64,000 bases of DNA from the NCBI GenBank assembly GCA_030149245.1, contig JASBRX010000010.1:62001-126000 (forward strand). The letters are read 5' to 3'. Below, one piece after another: positions 32,034 to 41,639 of the stretch (within the stretch, counting starts at the first letter, position 1; each line of letters opens with the position of its first letter). Origin of the DNA: Sphingomonas bacterium (GTDB taxonomy: Bacteria > Pseudomonadota > Alphaproteobacteria > Sphingomonadales > Sphingomonadaceae). Below the pieces are notes generated by a model. It was given only the letters and a program-made list of their open reading frames with translations, was not told where the DNA came from and searched no databases. A program made the position numbers and the translations under genes.

Positions 32034-35000
32034 TCACTCGGCAGGCGCGGGGCCTTCGCTTCCGCTATGCCCGATGCGGCCAGCGGGGACCGTGCCGCCC
32101 AGCCGTGCCTTGTCCTCGGCATCGTCACCCGGACGGAAGGTCAGCAGCCGGCGACCCAGCCACGGACCGACGCGCCGCTCCATGCCCAGCGCCAGGCTGA
32201 ACAATGCCGGGACGATCAGCAGGGTGAGCAGCGTCGAGAGCAACAGGCCACCGATCACGGTGATGCCCATCGGCGCGCGCCACGATCCGTCGCCATTCAG
32301 CGACAGTGCGGTCGGCACCATGCCCGCGACCATCGCGACCGTGGTCATCACGATCGGCTGTGCGCGCTTGTGCCCGGCGTCGACGATCGCGGTGATCTTG
32401 TCGACGCCCTTCTCCATCTCCTCCAGCGCGAAATCGATCAGCAGGATCGAATTCTTCGCAACGATTCCGAGCAGCATCAGGATGCCGATCAGCACCGGCA
32501 TCGAGATCGGATTCCCCGTGATCCACAGGGCGATCAATCCGCCCAACGCCGCGATCAGCAGCGACGACAGGTTGACCATCGCCGCCATCACGCCGCGATA
32601 GAGCAGCACCAGCACCGCGAAGACGAGCAGGATACCGGAGATCAGTGCAACGATGAAGTTGACCAGCATCTCGGTCTGCCACTTGGCTTGGCCCACCTCC
32701 AGCTTACCCACGCCCATCGGCAGGTTGCGCATCGTCGGCAGCTGATCGACCTTCTGCATCACCGCGCCCAGCACGAACGGCTTGCCCGTCTTGGGGTCGG
32801 TGGCAAGGTCGGCACCGACGACGAGGCGGCGCTTCTGGTTCAGGCGATCGATGCGAGTCGCGCCCACACCGAACTTGATATCGGCGACCACGCCCAGCGG
32901 CACCGATCCACCGGTCGAGGTGGCAACCGGCAGGTTGCGGATCGTCTCCAGCTCCGCGCGCGAGCTTTCGGCCAATGCGACACGAATCGGTACCTGGCGA
33001 TCGGACAGCGAGAATTTCGCGCTGTTCTGATCGATATCGCCCAATGTCGCGATGCGGATCGCATTCGACAGGGCGGCGGTCGTCACGCCCAGATCCGCCG
33101 CCAGCTCGGTGCGTGGCTGGATGACGATTTCCGGTCGCTGGAGATCGCCGGTGATGCGCGGTGCGCGCAGCTCGGGCATCTTCTCCATCTCGGCGACGAT
33201 CTTGAGCGCCGTGTCGTTGAGCAGCTTGGGATCCTCGCCGCCCAGCACGATCGACACCGCACGGCCGCTACCGCCCCAGCCACCCTGCGAGCGCACATTG
33301 ACACGCGCATCGGGAATCTGGGCGAGCGCAGGCTGAAGCGCTTGTTCAAGCTCGACGCTGGTGATCGGGCGCTCATCCTTCAGGATCGCGACGACGCGGC
33401 CGTTACCGACAAAGGTGCGCGAATAGACGTTCTCGACGACGTCGCTGCGTGCCGCGACGATCGCGGTGACCTTGTCGACGACGGTCTTGGTCTGCTCGAG
33501 ACTGGTTCCGGGCACCATTTCGATCTGGACGGTAATATCGTCCTGATCCTGATTGGGCTGGAAGGTGAAGGGCAAGGGCCCACCCGCCGCGAGGAAGATT
33601 TCGAGCGCAAAGGCGACGAGGAATGCCACCACCGCCACCCAGCGATGCGTCAGGGTCCAGCGCAGGATGCGGACATAGCCGTCCATCATCGCGCCCTCGC
33701 CATGGCTGGCGTGACCCTTTGCCTTCAGGAAATAGGCCGCGATCATCGGCGTCAGCAGGCGCGCGATCGCCAGCGACATCAGCACCGCAGCAACCACGGT
33801 CAGGCCGAAATTCTTGAAGAACTGGCCCGAAATGCCCGGCATCAGGCCGACGGGCAGGAACACCGCGACGATCGACATGGTGGTTGCCAGCACCGCGACG
33901 CCGATCTCATCCGCCGCGTCGATCGATGCCTGATAGGCGGATTTGCCCATGCGCATATGTCGGACGATATTCTCGATCTCCACGATCGCATCGTCGACCA
34001 GCACGCCCGCGACCAGGCTGAGCGCGAGCAGCGTCATCTGGTTCAGGGTGAAGCCGAGCATCTCCATGAACCAGAAGGTCGGGATCGCGGAGAGCGGGAT
34101 TGCCAGTGCGGAGATCAATGTCGCGCGCCAGTCGCGCAGGAACAGGAACACGACGACGACGGCGAGCACTGCGCCCTCGATCATCGCGACCATCGCCGAG
34201 TTATATTGCGCTTCGGTATATTTGACGCTGTTGAACAGCACGTTGAACTGAACCGCGGGATTGCGCTTGTTCAGCGCCTCCAGCTTCTTTTCCGCTTCTT
34301 CGAACACCGTCACATCGGACGCACCCTTGGCGCGCTTGATGTTGAACGACAGCACCTGCCGGCCGTTATACTCGGCCAGGCTGCGCTGTTCGGCGTAGAG
34401 GTCCTTGACGTCGGCGATGTCGCCAAGCCGAACGGTCCGGTCGCCGCCAATCGAGATGCGCGTTTCGGCAAGCGCGCGCGCATCCGCGGCGTTGCCAAGG
34501 ACACGAACCGACTGTTCATTGCCCGAGATTTCGGCGCGCCCGCCCGCCGCGTTCAGATTGACCTGGCGCAGCTGCTGATTGATCTGCGACGCGGTCAGGC
34601 CAAGTGACTGGATTTTGGGCAGGTTGAGGATCACGCGGATCTCGCGATTGACCCCGCCGATGCGCTCGACCCCCGATAGTCCGTCAATCGACAGCAGTTC
34701 GTTGGCGACCGTATTGTCGACATACCAGGACAGCTGCTCGATCGTCATGTCGGTGCCGGTCGCGGTAAAGGTCGCGATCTCCTGATCGGACGTGTTCGCG
34801 CGACCGACCAGCGGCTCCAGAATCCCGTCGGGCAAGTCGCCGCGAATCTGGGCGATCGCATCGCGCACATCGCTGACCGCACGATCGATAGGCGTGCCGA
34901 TGTCGAGCTGAATCACCGTCTGCGAATTGCCTTCGCTGACCGTCGATTCGATCTGGTCGATGCCCTGCAGGCTGCGCACCGCCGCCTCGACGCGCTGCGT

Positions 35001-35198
35001 GACCTGGGTTTCGAGCTCGCTCGGCGCGGCGCCGGGCTGGCTGATCGACACCCAGACGATCGGGAAGTCGATGTCCGGATCGTTGTTCACGTCCATCCGC
35101 GCAAAGCTGACAAAGCCGGCGATGGTCAGCGCAATGAACAGGACAATCGGCGGAACCGGGTTCCGGATCGACCAGGCCGAGATGTTGCGAAAGCTCAT
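32034..35198 (-). CDS. RND-family multidrug efflux pump, inner-membrane subunit
   Basis: A 1,054-residue AcrB/MdtB-like pump, full length for the family, with two repeats of six helices and two large periplasmic loops. The fourth-helix proton relay is visible in [21 protein letters not shown] (adjacent Asp residues near 405). It starts with [19 protein letters not shown]. The upstream gene encodes its periplasmic adaptor, and the two are 13 bp apart. No outer-membrane channel gene is nearby, so a TolC-like partner must be supplied elsewhere. Substrates cannot be read from the sequence. Confidence 0.95.
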   Translation of the reverse strand: MSFRNISAWSIRNPVPPIVLFIALTIAGFVSFARMDVNNDPDIDFPIVWVSISQPGAAPSELETQVTQRVEAAVRSLQGIDQIESTVSEGNSQTVIQLDIGTPIDRAVSDVRDAIAQIRGDLPDGILEPLVGRANTSDQEIATFTATGTDMTIEQLSWYVDNTVANELLSIDGLSGVERIGGVNREIRVILNLPKIQSLGLTASQINQQLRQVNLNAAGGRAEISGNEQSVRVLGNAADARALAETRISIGGDRTVRLGDIADVKDLYAEQRSLAEYNGRQVLSFNIKRAKGASDVTVFEEAEKKLEALNKRNPAVQFNVLFNSVKYTEAQYNSAMVAMIEGAVLAVVVVFLFLRDWRATLISALAIPLSAIPTFWFMEMLGFTLNQMTLLALSLVAGVLVDDAIVEIENIVRHMRMGKSAYQASIDAADEIGVAVLATTMSIVAVFLPVGLMPGISGQFFKNFGLTVVAAVLMSLAIARLLTPMIAAYFLKAKGHASHGEGAMMDGYVRILRWTLTHRWVAVVAFLVAFALEIFLAAGGPLPFTFQPNQDQDDITVQIEMVPGTSLEQTKTVVDKVTAIVAARSDVVENVYSRTFVGNGRVVAILKDERPITSVELEQALQPALAQIPDARVNVRSQGGWGGSGRAVSIVLGGEDPKLLNDTALKIVAEMEKMPELRAPRITGDLQRPEIVIQPRTELAADLGVTTAALSNAIRIATLGDIDQNSAKFSLSDRQVPIRVALAESSRAELETIRNLPVATSTGGSVPLGVVADIKFGVGATRIDRLNQKRRLVVGADLATDPKTGKPFVLGAVMQKVDQLPTMRNLPMGVGKLEVGQAKWQTEMLVNFIVALISGILLVFAVLVLLYRGVMAAMVNLSSLLIAALGGLIALWITGNPISMPVLIGILMLLGIVAKNSILLIDFALEEMEKGVDKITAIVDAGHKRAQPIVMTTVAMVAGMVPTALSLNGDGSWRAPMGITVIGGLLLSTLLTLLIVPALFSLALGMERRVGPWLGRRLLTFRPGDDAEDKARLGGTVPAGRIGHSGSEGPAPAE

Positions 35199-35211
35199 GT
35201 CCCGTTGTCCC

Positions 35212-36432
35212 TTAACGCTTCAGCGTGGTGAGGTTCGGCTTGACCTTCTGCCCCGGGTTGAGGAACGCGCCGGCGGTCAGCACCACCCGCTCGGTCCCGT
35301 CCAGTCCGCTGGTGATCGCGACCCCGGCATCCGACACGTCGCCCGTGGTCACGGCACGGCGCTCGGCCTCATCCTTGGCATTGAGGATGTACACGAAATT
35401 GCCCTTGGCGTCGCTCTGGATCGCCGACTGCGGCAACAGCGGCGCGACCGCACCGCCGGCGGTGATACGTGCGGAGGCAAAACCGCCCGGACGCAGCGCG
35501 CGATCGAACGACAGCGCAACGCGGGCGATGCCCTGGCGCGTCTGCGGGTCGATGACCGGCGACACCTGCCACACTTCGCCGACGAACACCCGATCCGTGC
35601 CGACCGGCGTCACTTCGGCGCGGGCGCCGACGGGGATACGCTGAAGATCGGCTTCGGCGAGCTGCGTGCGCAGCTCCATCTGACCACCCTGGGCAACGCG
35701 GAACAGCGCGCCAGAGCCGGAGCTGATGATCTGACCCGGCTCGACCGCGCGGGTGAGGACCAGGCCCGCGGCGGGCGAACGGATGTCGAGGCGGCGGTTA
35801 CGCGCCTGCGTTTCCGACAGCTGCGACTGGGCGACGCGCACGCGCGCGGCGGCGGCGTCGCGGGTCGCGGTCTTGCGGTCGATATCCGCCTTGGACACGA
35901 ACCCGCGCGCGAGCAGCTGCTGCGCGCGATCGAGTTCGGCCTGGGCGATGTTGAGGTCGGCCTGTGCGACGCGGATGCTGGCGGCCTGCGACTGGGCGGT
36001 CTGGCTCTGGACCGAGCGGTCGACGGTGGCGAGCACCTGCCCCGCATTCACCCAATCGCCCGGCTCGACCAAGACGCGCGTGACCATGCCGCCTTCACCG
36101 GCGACGCCAACGGGCATTTCACGGCGGGCGGCGAGCGAGCCGGTGCCGCTGATGACGCTGGCGATATCGCTGCGGCCCGGAACCGCGACGGTCACGGTCG
36201 GCAGCTGGCGATCACCGCCCTGCCCGCCCTTGGCCGCGCCGGCTGCGCCCGCCTTGGCCGGTTGGGCCTTGTCGCCCGCCCCGCCCGAGGCAAAGGCGAA
36301 ATACGCCGCCACGATCACGACGAGCGCAATGACGCCCGCGATGATCCACCATTTGCGACGCGACTGCTTTTCACCTTCACCGGCCAGAGCGAGCCGTTCT
36401 TCCCCACCGAACATCCGAGCCTCGTAATTCAT
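35212..36432 (-). CDS. RND efflux periplasmic adaptor (membrane fusion protein)
   Basis: A 406-residue membrane fusion protein. One N-terminal transmembrane helix (WWIIAGVIALVVIVAAYFAFA) anchors it; then come the lipoyl halves (EPGDWVNAGQVLATVD; LDIRSPAAGLVLTRAVEPGQII) flanking a helical hairpin at about residues 140-215, and a beta-barrel/MP domain. The ATG at 36432 has AGAGG upstream. It is first in the pump operon. A long inverted and direct-repeat-rich gap upstream (36433-36669) probably holds its promoter. Confidence 0.9.
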   Translation of the reverse strand: MNYEARMFGGEERLALAGEGEKQSRRKWWIIAGVIALVVIVAAYFAFASGGAGDKAQPAKAGAAGAAKGGQGGDRQLPTVTVAVPGRSDIASVISGTGSLAARREMPVGVAGEGGMVTRVLVEPGDWVNAGQVLATVDRSVQSQTAQSQAASIRVAQADLNIAQAELDRAQQLLARGFVSKADIDRKTATRDAAAARVRVAQSQLSETQARNRRLDIRSPAAGLVLTRAVEPGQIISSGSGALFRVAQGGQMELRTQLAEADLQRIPVGARAEVTPVGTDRVFVGEVWQVSPVIDPQTRQGIARVALSFDRALRPGGFASARITAGGAVAPLLPQSAIQSDAKGNFVYILNAKDEAERRAVTTGDVSDAGVAITSGLDGTERVVLTAGAFLNPGQKVKPNLTTLKR

Positions 36433-36669
36433 GCGCGACCTCTTTTACCCCCGACCGACGGCCGGCGCGGGTCCTCCCCGTCGCGCTGTATTATCTGAAT
36501 AAGTCACTTGCCTCAAGGGCAGTTTTGAGGTGCGCGGCAAATGCCCGTTTTGAGAAATCTGCGCAAGCGCAAGTGACGCGCAAATGGGGGTATTCAGCAC
36601 CCCGAACATGGGGCAATCTCTGTCTGCTCCAGCCTGATCGGGGGACGGAGGCGACTACAGGAGGAAAGC

Positions 36670-36930
36670 ATGCCCGAAGGAATTCTCGGTTGGATCCTGA
36701 TCGGCCTGGTGGCCGGCGTCCTTGGCAAGCTCATCATGCCCGGCAAGGACCCGGGCGGTATCATCGTCACCATTCTGATCGGCATTGCCGGTGCGCTGCT
36801 CGCCGGATTCGTCGCGCCGTCGATCGGGCTCGACCTGACCAGCACGCTCAACAGCTATATCGCCGCCACCGTCGGCGCCGTCGTGCTGCTCGCGCTTTAT
36901 CGCCTGGTCATGACGCGCCGCACGCGCTGA
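36670..36930 (+). CDS. GlsB/YeaQ/YmgE-family small membrane protein
   Basis: An 86-residue protein with three hydrophobic helices (ILGWILIGLVAGVLGKLIMPG; GGIIVTILIGIAGALLAGFVA; YIAATVGAVVLLALYRL), the signature of the transglycosylase-associated/GlsB family linked to envelope stress. The start is firmly set by CAGGAGGAAAGC directly before the ATG. It is followed by a strong terminator. A paralogue of the same length is at 37785 on the other strand. Confidence 0.9.
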   Translation: MPEGILGWILIGLVAGVLGKLIMPGKDPGGIIVTILIGIAGALLAGFVAPSIGLDLTSTLNSYIAATVGAVVLLALYRLVMTRRTR

Positions 36931-36960
36931 ACGCAGGCTGCAAGGGGCGTTCAGCCTCGG

Positions 36961-37000
36961 TTGTCCCGCCCTGCCCCACGCAGCGGCGGGACAATTTTTT
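36961..37000 (+). terminator. Rho-independent terminator
   Basis: TTGTCCCGCC pairs with GGCGGGACAA around a 14-base loop and is followed by TTTTTT. It lies 30 bp after the GlsB-like gene and before the SIMPL gene. Confidence 0.9.
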
Positions 37001-37018
37001 GCTGAGAGGCCGAACCAC

Positions 37019-37729
37019 ATGATCCGACTGCTGAGCGCCGCCGCACTTGCCGCAACCGTGCCGCTCGCCGCCACTGCGCAGACCGCGCCGACCGCCACCG
37101 TCAGCGAAGGCACGTTGCTCGACGTGGTGGCGGAGGGACGCGTCAACCGCGTGCCGGACATTGCCGTGATCCGCGCCGGCGTGGTCAGCCAGGGCGCGAC
37201 CGCGGCCGAGGCGCTGGCGGCGAATGCGCGGCAGATGGCGTCGGTGCTGACCGCGCTCAAAGGGGCAGGGATCGCCGATCGCGATATCCAGACCGCGACC
37301 ATCTCGCTCAGCCCGCAATATCGCTACGCCGACAACCAGCCGCCGGTGATCACGGGCTATCAGGCGAGCAACAGCGTGTCGGTGAAGTTTCGCGACATCG
37401 CGCGCAGCGGCACGATCCTCGACACCTTGGTCAAGCAGGGCGCGAACCAGATCGACGGCCCCAACCTGACGATCGATGCGATCGATACCGCGATGGATGA
37501 AGCCCGCGTCGATGCAGTCAAGCGCGCCCGCGCCCGCGCCGCGCTTTACGCCGGTGCGCTTGGAATGAAGGTCGACCGCATCCTGATGGTCAGTGAAGGC
37601 AGCGACGGCGGCGCGCCCGGCCCGGTGCCGCAGATGATGGTCCGCGCAGAAGCCAAGGATTCGACCCAGATCGCGCCCGGCGAACAACAGGTCAGCGCCA
37701 ACGTCCGCGTCCGTTTCCTGCTCAAGTAA
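37019..37729 (+). CDS. SIMPL-domain (DUF541) periplasmic protein
   Basis: A 236-residue protein with a signal peptide (LLSAAALAATVPLAATAQ) and a SIMPL domain: VVAEGRVNRVPDIAVIRAGVV, DIQTATISLSPQYRY, AVKRARARAALYAGALGMKV. E. coli YggE is a relative connected with oxidative stress, and the family's biochemical role is unclear. It is set apart from its neighbours by terminators on both sides, so it is probably transcribed alone. Confidence 0.85.
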   Translation: MIRLLSAAALAATVPLAATAQTAPTATVSEGTLLDVVAEGRVNRVPDIAVIRAGVVSQGATAAEALAANARQMASVLTALKGAGIADRDIQTATISLSPQYRYADNQPPVITGYQASNSVSVKFRDIARSGTILDTLVKQGANQIDGPNLTIDAIDTAMDEARVDAVKRARARAALYAGALGMKVDRILMVSEGSDGGAPGPVPQMMVRAEAKDSTQIAPGEQQVSANVRVRFLLK

Positions 37730-37732
37730 CGA

Positions 37733-37765
37733 AAAAGGGGCCGCCCCATCGGGACGGCCCCTTTT
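37733..37765. terminator. Bidirectional terminator between convergent genes
   Basis: AAAAGGGGCCGCCCC pairs with GGGACGGCCCCTTTT, giving a GC stem with an A-run on one side and a T-run on the other. It serves the SIMPL gene (plus) and the GlsB-like gene (minus). Confidence 0.85.
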
Positions 37766-37784
37766 GGTTCTGGGGTAGCTAAAT

Positions 37785-38045
37785 TCAGCGCACCGAGCCG
37801 CGACGCACGAGATTGACGATCGCGAGCAGAATGATCGCGCCGACCAGCGACGACACAAAGGTCATCACGGTGATCGCGCTGTTGATCGAGCCGCCGAACA
37901 GCAGGCCGCCGATGAATGCGCCGACGATGCCGACAACGATGTTGAGCAGAATGCCCTGCTGGGCGTCGGTGCGCATCACCAGGCTGGCGAGCCAGCCAAC
38001 CACGCCGCCGATTACGAGCCAGACGATCAGGCCAACGAGATCCAT
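37785..38045 (-). CDS. GlsB/YeaQ/YmgE-family small membrane protein (second copy)
   Basis: An 86-residue protein with three hydrophobic segments (LVGLIVWLVIGGVVGWLASL, GILLNIVVGIVGAFIGGLLF, FVSSLVGAIILLAIVNLV). The pattern is closer to the YeaQ core than the 36670 copy (GWLASLVMRTDAQQG). GGAGGAAGAC precedes the ATG at 38045; the longer open frame upstream is not needed. Probably an envelope stress protein of the inner membrane. Confidence 0.9.
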   Translation of the reverse strand: MDLVGLIVWLVIGGVVGWLASLVMRTDAQQGILLNIVVGIVGAFIGGLLFGGSINSAITVMTFVSSLVGAIILLAIVNLVRRGSVR

Positions 38046-38188
38046 GTCTTCCTCCACTGTGGTATCCGCCGGGGGTGCGGACGATGTGAAGCCAAGACGC
38101 GCAGGGCCGGAAAATGGTTCCGCCCGCGTTTTGAGGCGCGGGCGGATGGGAGAGAAAGTGATGGGAGCAGGCCGCTGGCGGCCCGTCC

Positions 38189-38488
38189 TCAGTATTTCTG
38201 CTGGCGCTCGTACAGAGACTTGTAATGCTGGATCCGCGTCACGCGCAGGCCGGGCATGCCCGACCGGTCGATCGCGCGCTGCCATCCGGCGAATTCCTCG
38301 ACCGTCAGGCCATAGCGCTCGCACACTTCGTCGATGCTGAGCAGGCCGCCATTGACCGCAGCAACCACCTCCGCCTTGCGCCGCACGACCCAGCGGGTCG
38401 TTTCGGGCGGCGGCAGCGAATCGAGTGTCAGTGGCTCACCGAGCGGACCGATCACTTTCGCTGGGCGGATCTTCTGGTTCTCAATCAT
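38189..38488 (-). CDS. sciP: SciP-type CtrA inhibitor (DUF1153)
   Basis: A 99-residue protein that matches the SciP/DUF1153 family along its length: VIGPLGEPLTLDSLPPPETTRWVVRRKAEVV in the first half and a helix-turn-helix-like VCERYGLTVEEFAGWQRAID in the second. In Caulobacter SciP binds CtrA and limits transcription of its targets in G1 cells. The gene is restricted to alphaproteobacteria, which supports the taxonomic call. The start at 38488 has GAGG upstream. It stands alone between the GlsB-like gene and mnmA. Confidence 0.9.
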   Translation of the reverse strand: MIENQKIRPAKVIGPLGEPLTLDSLPPPETTRWVVRRKAEVVAAVNGGLLSIDEVCERYGLTVEEFAGWQRAIDRSGMPGLRVTRIQHYKSLYERQQKY

Positions 38489-38915
38489 TCCATACCTCGA
38501 TCAGGGCGGGGGGTCCCCAACTGCATCTGAAGCCCGTCATAACGTCCGCGGATTTCGCTTCGCCTAAACGGCACGGTAAACGGCGGCTTCATCGAACTTG
38601 CCACCGGGTTAGCGTGCGCTCGACCGCCAGGTTGAACGCGCCATGCGGCGGCGCGAGCAATCCGTGCGCAGGCGTCAGCCGATCGAGTCGAACCTGCAGG
38701 CGCGCGGTCCGGCTCGCCGACTGGCGCACTGCCGCTGCCGCGAGCAGCACGGCGACAGGCGCGGCGATCGGCGTCGCCGCGACGTCGCGGTCGAATCGGT
38801 AGCTCAGATCCACTGGAGCCTGCTGTCATCGGTCGAACTCATCCGACTCCGTTTAACCGCGAAGGCTGAAAGCCCGGTAAATACAGCAATTTTGCATCGG
38901 CCCCGTAGAACCCCT
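38489..38915. other. 427-bp gap between sciP and mnmA
   Basis: This gap must hold the promoters of the divergent sciP and mnmA genes. No terminator, tRNA or repeat was seen. The only coding candidate is the weak minus-strand frame at 38589-38813, described separately. Confidence 0.5.
38589..38813 (-). CDS. Possible small protein, doubtful
   Basis: A 74-residue frame starting at GTG 38813 and ending at 38589. The first half contains a hydrophobic stretch ([17 protein letters not shown]); the second half ([14 protein letters not shown]) looks protein-like. The ribosome site is weak (GCAGG) and I know no homologue. It could be a small gene or a chance frame in GC-rich DNA. Confidence 0.3.
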   Translation of the reverse strand: MDLSYRFDRDVAATPIAAPVAVLLAAAAVRQSASRTARLQVRLDRLTPAHGLLAPPHGAFNLAVERTLTRWQVR

Positions 38916-40037
38916 ATGTGCGCGGCGATGTTTGCCGGAGATTTTCAGCTGTCAGGGCCGCTCGCGAAGCGGCGGATCGTCGTCGCCATGTCGGGCGGGG
39001 TCGATAGTTCGGTCGTCGCCGCGCTCGCCGCGCGGACGGGCGCGGAGACGATCGGCGTCACGCTGCAACTTTATGATCATGGCGAAGCAGTCGGGCGCGC
39101 CGGCAGCTGCTGCGCCGGCCGCGACATTCGGGATGCGCGCGCCGTGTGCGATCGGCTGGGCATCGCGCATTATGTATTCGACCATGAAAGCAGCTTTCGC
39201 GAAACAGTGATCGACGATTTTGCCGACACCTATCTTGCCGGGCGCACCCCGATCCCGTGCGTCAAATGCAATATGGGGCCGAAATTCACCGATCTGTTCG
39301 CGCTTGCCCGCGATCTGGGTGCCGATTGCCTCGCCACCGGCCATTATGTGCAGCGGGTCGAGGGACCGGAGGGGCCGGAACTGCACAAGGGCGCCGACCC
39401 GGCGCGCGATCAGAGCTATTTCCTGTTCGCGACGACGGCCGCGCAGCTCGATTTCCTGCGCTTTCCCTTGGGCGGCCTGCCCAAGGCGCGGGTGCGTGAG
39501 ATTGCGGCCGAGATTGGCCTTGGCGTGGCGGGCAAGCCCGACAGCCAGGACATCTGCTTCGTCCCCGATGGCGACTATGCCGGGCTGGTCAAGAAGCTGC
39601 GGCCCGAGGCCGATACCGCCGGGGCGATCGTCGATGAAGCGGGCAACAAGCTCGGCGAGCATAGGGGCCTGATCCACTTCACCGTCGGCCAGCGCCGTGG
39701 GCTGGAGATCGGTGGAAGTCCGGAGCCGCTCTATGTCCTGCGCCTCGATCCCACCACGCGCGACGTAGTGGTCGGCCCCAAGTCCGCACTAGCGGTCAGC
39801 GCCGCGCGGATCCAGGGGCTGAACTGGATCGGTGGGAGTCATAAAGGCCCGCTGACTGCCAAGGTCCGGTCGATGGCGCGCCCGGTGCCCGCGCAGCTGG
39901 AGGGCGACCGGGTGGTGTTTGACGCGCCCGAATATGGTGTCGCTCCGGGGCAGGCGGCGGTGCTCTATGCGGGCGAGCGCGTCCTAGGCGGCGGCTGGAT
40001 CACGGAGACCGAACGCGCGGAGCTGGTCGCGGCTTAA
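38916..40037 (+). CDS. mnmA: tRNA-specific 2-thiouridylase MnmA
   Basis: A 373-residue enzyme that thiolates U34 of Lys, Glu and Gln tRNAs. The PP-loop motif [13 protein letters not shown] lies near residue 25, the catalytic cysteines in GSCCAGRD (near 67) and [11 protein letters not shown] (near 210), and [14 protein letters not shown] in the adaptor loop. The C-terminal beta domains complete the standard length. The ATG at 38916 is chosen; another at 38928 is close by, and neither has a clear ribosome site. No operon partner is evident. Confidence 0.95.
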   Translation: MCAAMFAGDFQLSGPLAKRRIVVAMSGGVDSSVVAALAARTGAETIGVTLQLYDHGEAVGRAGSCCAGRDIRDARAVCDRLGIAHYVFDHESSFRETVIDDFADTYLAGRTPIPCVKCNMGPKFTDLFALARDLGADCLATGHYVQRVEGPEGPELHKGADPARDQSYFLFATTAAQLDFLRFPLGGLPKARVREIAAEIGLGVAGKPDSQDICFVPDGDYAGLVKKLRPEADTAGAIVDEAGNKLGEHRGLIHFTVGQRRGLEIGGSPEPLYVLRLDPTTRDVVVGPKSALAVSAARIQGLNWIGGSHKGPLTAKVRSMARPVPAQLEGDRVVFDAPEYGVAPGQAAVLYAGERVLGGGWITETERAELVAA

Positions 40038-40945
40038 GCGCCGCCCAACTCGTTCGCTTCGCGCAGCGGATCGCCGGGATTATCGACCTGCCCCTCCGGA
40101 TCGACATGGATCAGGATTTCGGTTCCGGGAAATTCGGCTTCGAGCCGCGCTTCGAGCGCCTCGACCACGTCATGCGCCTGTGCAACGGTCATCGTAGCGG
40201 GCACATGGATATGGAATTGCGTGAAATCCTGCGATCCGCTGGTGCGGGTGCGCAGGTCGTGGAGGCTTTCAAAGCCGGGAATCGCGGCGGCGCAGGCGAT
40301 GAAGGCGCGGCGCTTTTCCTCCGGCCATTCGCGGTCCATCAGCTGCCCGATCGCATCGATCGCCGCGTGCCACCCCCCCCACAGCAGCCAGAGTGCGATG
40401 CCGATGCCGAACACCGGGTCGGCGCCGCGCTGGTGCAGCACCGATTCGAGCACCAGCGCAGCAATGACGCCGCTGTTGAGCAGCAGGTCCGACTGATAAT
40501 GCAGCCGGTCGGTGCGGATCGCGATCGATCCGCTCGCCGCGATCGCGCGCGCCTGATAGGCGGTGAGCAGCAGCGTCACACCAATCGCGATCACCGACAC
40601 GACGATCCCGGCCTCGGGATCGGCGGCAACTTCACCGCTCGCGAGTCGCTCGATCGCGCGGACCGCAATGAAGGTGGCGGAGGCGGAGATCAGCACGACC
40701 TGGAACAGCGCGGCCAGCGCCTCGGCCTTGCCATGACCGAAGCGGTGATTGGCATCGGCCGGCTGCGCGGCGATGCGCACCCCGGCCAGCGTCACCAGCG
40801 ACGCGATCAGATCGAGCCCCGAATCCGAGAGGCTCGCCAGCATCGCCACCGATCCGGTCGCCCAGGCCGCATACGCCTTGAGCCCGCCCAGCAGCAGCGC
40901 AGCAATGACGCTGGCGATCGCTGCCCGGGTCGGGGTGGCGCTCAT
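40034..40945 (-). CDS. Cation diffusion facilitator (FieF/CzcD type)
   Basis: A 303-residue metal/H+ antiporter. Six helices lie in the first 200 residues, with metal-site signatures [13 protein letters not shown] (helix 2) and [16 protein letters not shown], and [15 protein letters not shown] in helix 5. The C-terminal cytosolic domain ([25 protein letters not shown]) is the usual zinc/iron dimerisation fold. It exports divalent cations such as Zn or Fe. The ATG at 40945 overlaps the pdxH stop in an ATGA junction, and its 3' end overlaps the mnmA end by four bases on the other strand. Confidence 0.9.
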   Translation of the reverse strand: MSATPTRAAIASVIAALLLGGLKAYAAWATGSVAMLASLSDSGLDLIASLVTLAGVRIAAQPADANHRFGHGKAEALAALFQVVLISASATFIAVRAIERLASGEVAADPEAGIVVSVIAIGVTLLLTAYQARAIAASGSIAIRTDRLHYQSDLLLNSGVIAALVLESVLHQRGADPVFGIGIALWLLWGGWHAAIDAIGQLMDREWPEEKRRAFIACAAAIPGFESLHDLRTRTSGSQDFTQFHIHVPATMTVAQAHDVVEALEARLEAEFPGTEILIHVDPEGQVDNPGDPLREANELGGA

Positions 40946-41520
40946 GGGTAGAGCATTCCTTCGTCCCAGCCGTCGCCGTTGCGGGTGAACACACGGCGCT
41001 CGTGCAGCCGATGTGCGCGGTCGTTCCAGAACTCGATCCGTTGCGGCGCGACGCGGTACCCGCCCCAATGCGGCGGGCGCGGCACGTCTCCACCTTCGAA
41101 GCGCGCCTGCATTTCCGCAAAGCGTGCCTCGAACGTCGCGCGATCGGCCAGCGGGCGCGACTGGTCGCTGGCCCAGGCGCCGAGTTGCGAGTCGCGGCTG
41201 CGCGTCGCGAAATAGGCGTCGGATTCGGCGTCGGTGACGCGCGTCACCGGCCCCTCGATGCGGATCTGGCGGCGCAGCGATTTCCAGTGGAACAGCAATG
41301 CCGCGCGGGGGGTGGCTTCCAGTTCAGCCGCTTTGCGCCCTTCGCGGTTGGTATAGAAGGTGAAGCCTTCAGGGCCGTGCCCTTTGAGCAGCACCATCCG
41401 CACCGATGGCTGGCCGTCGGCGCTCACCGTTGCCAGCGCCATCGCGTTGGAATCGTTGATCTCGGTCGTCCGCGCCTCACGGTACCAGGCGTCGAACAGG
41501 GCAAAGGGATTGTCGGTCAT
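40942..41520 (-). CDS. pdxH: Pyridoxamine 5'-phosphate oxidase
   Basis: A 192-residue FMN enzyme that makes pyridoxal 5'-phosphate from PNP or PMP. It shows NAMALATVSADGQPSVRMVLLKG near the start, FYTNREGRKAAEL, ALLFHWKSLRRQIRIEGPV, and the C-terminal signature RIEFWNDRAHRLHERRVF. The ATG at 41520 (MTDNPFALF) gives the standard length; the longer open frame would add an unusual leader. Cotranscribed with the cation transporter. Confidence 0.95.
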   Translation of the reverse strand: MTDNPFALFDAWYREARTTEINDSNAMALATVSADGQPSVRMVLLKGHGPEGFTFYTNREGRKAAELEATPRAALLFHWKSLRRQIRIEGPVTRVTDAESDAYFATRSRDSQLGAWASDQSRPLADRATFEARFAEMQARFEGGDVPRPPHWGGYRVAPQRIEFWNDRAHRLHERRVFTRNGDGWDEGMLYP

Positions 41521-41639
41521 GCCCCGCCATAGCCGCTTGGCGCGGCGAGCGGGAGTGGGAACGGGCATCCCGGCATTGCCCTTTGCCGGATGGCGCGGCA
41601 TGGGGAGCGCAGGCTTTGGTCAAATTGTTCGAGGACGCG

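Noticed and set aside
31875..34607. A 910-codon plus-strand open frame opposite the RND pump
   Set aside because: It is the antisense shadow of a clear pump gene; composition is Asp/His/Arg-rich low complexity and it has no domain or ribosome site.
38485..38829. A 114-codon minus-strand frame between sciP and mnmA
   Set aside because: Arg/Ala/Ser-rich with no hydrophobic or domain pattern; it conflicts with the slightly better 74-codon frame, itself doubtful.
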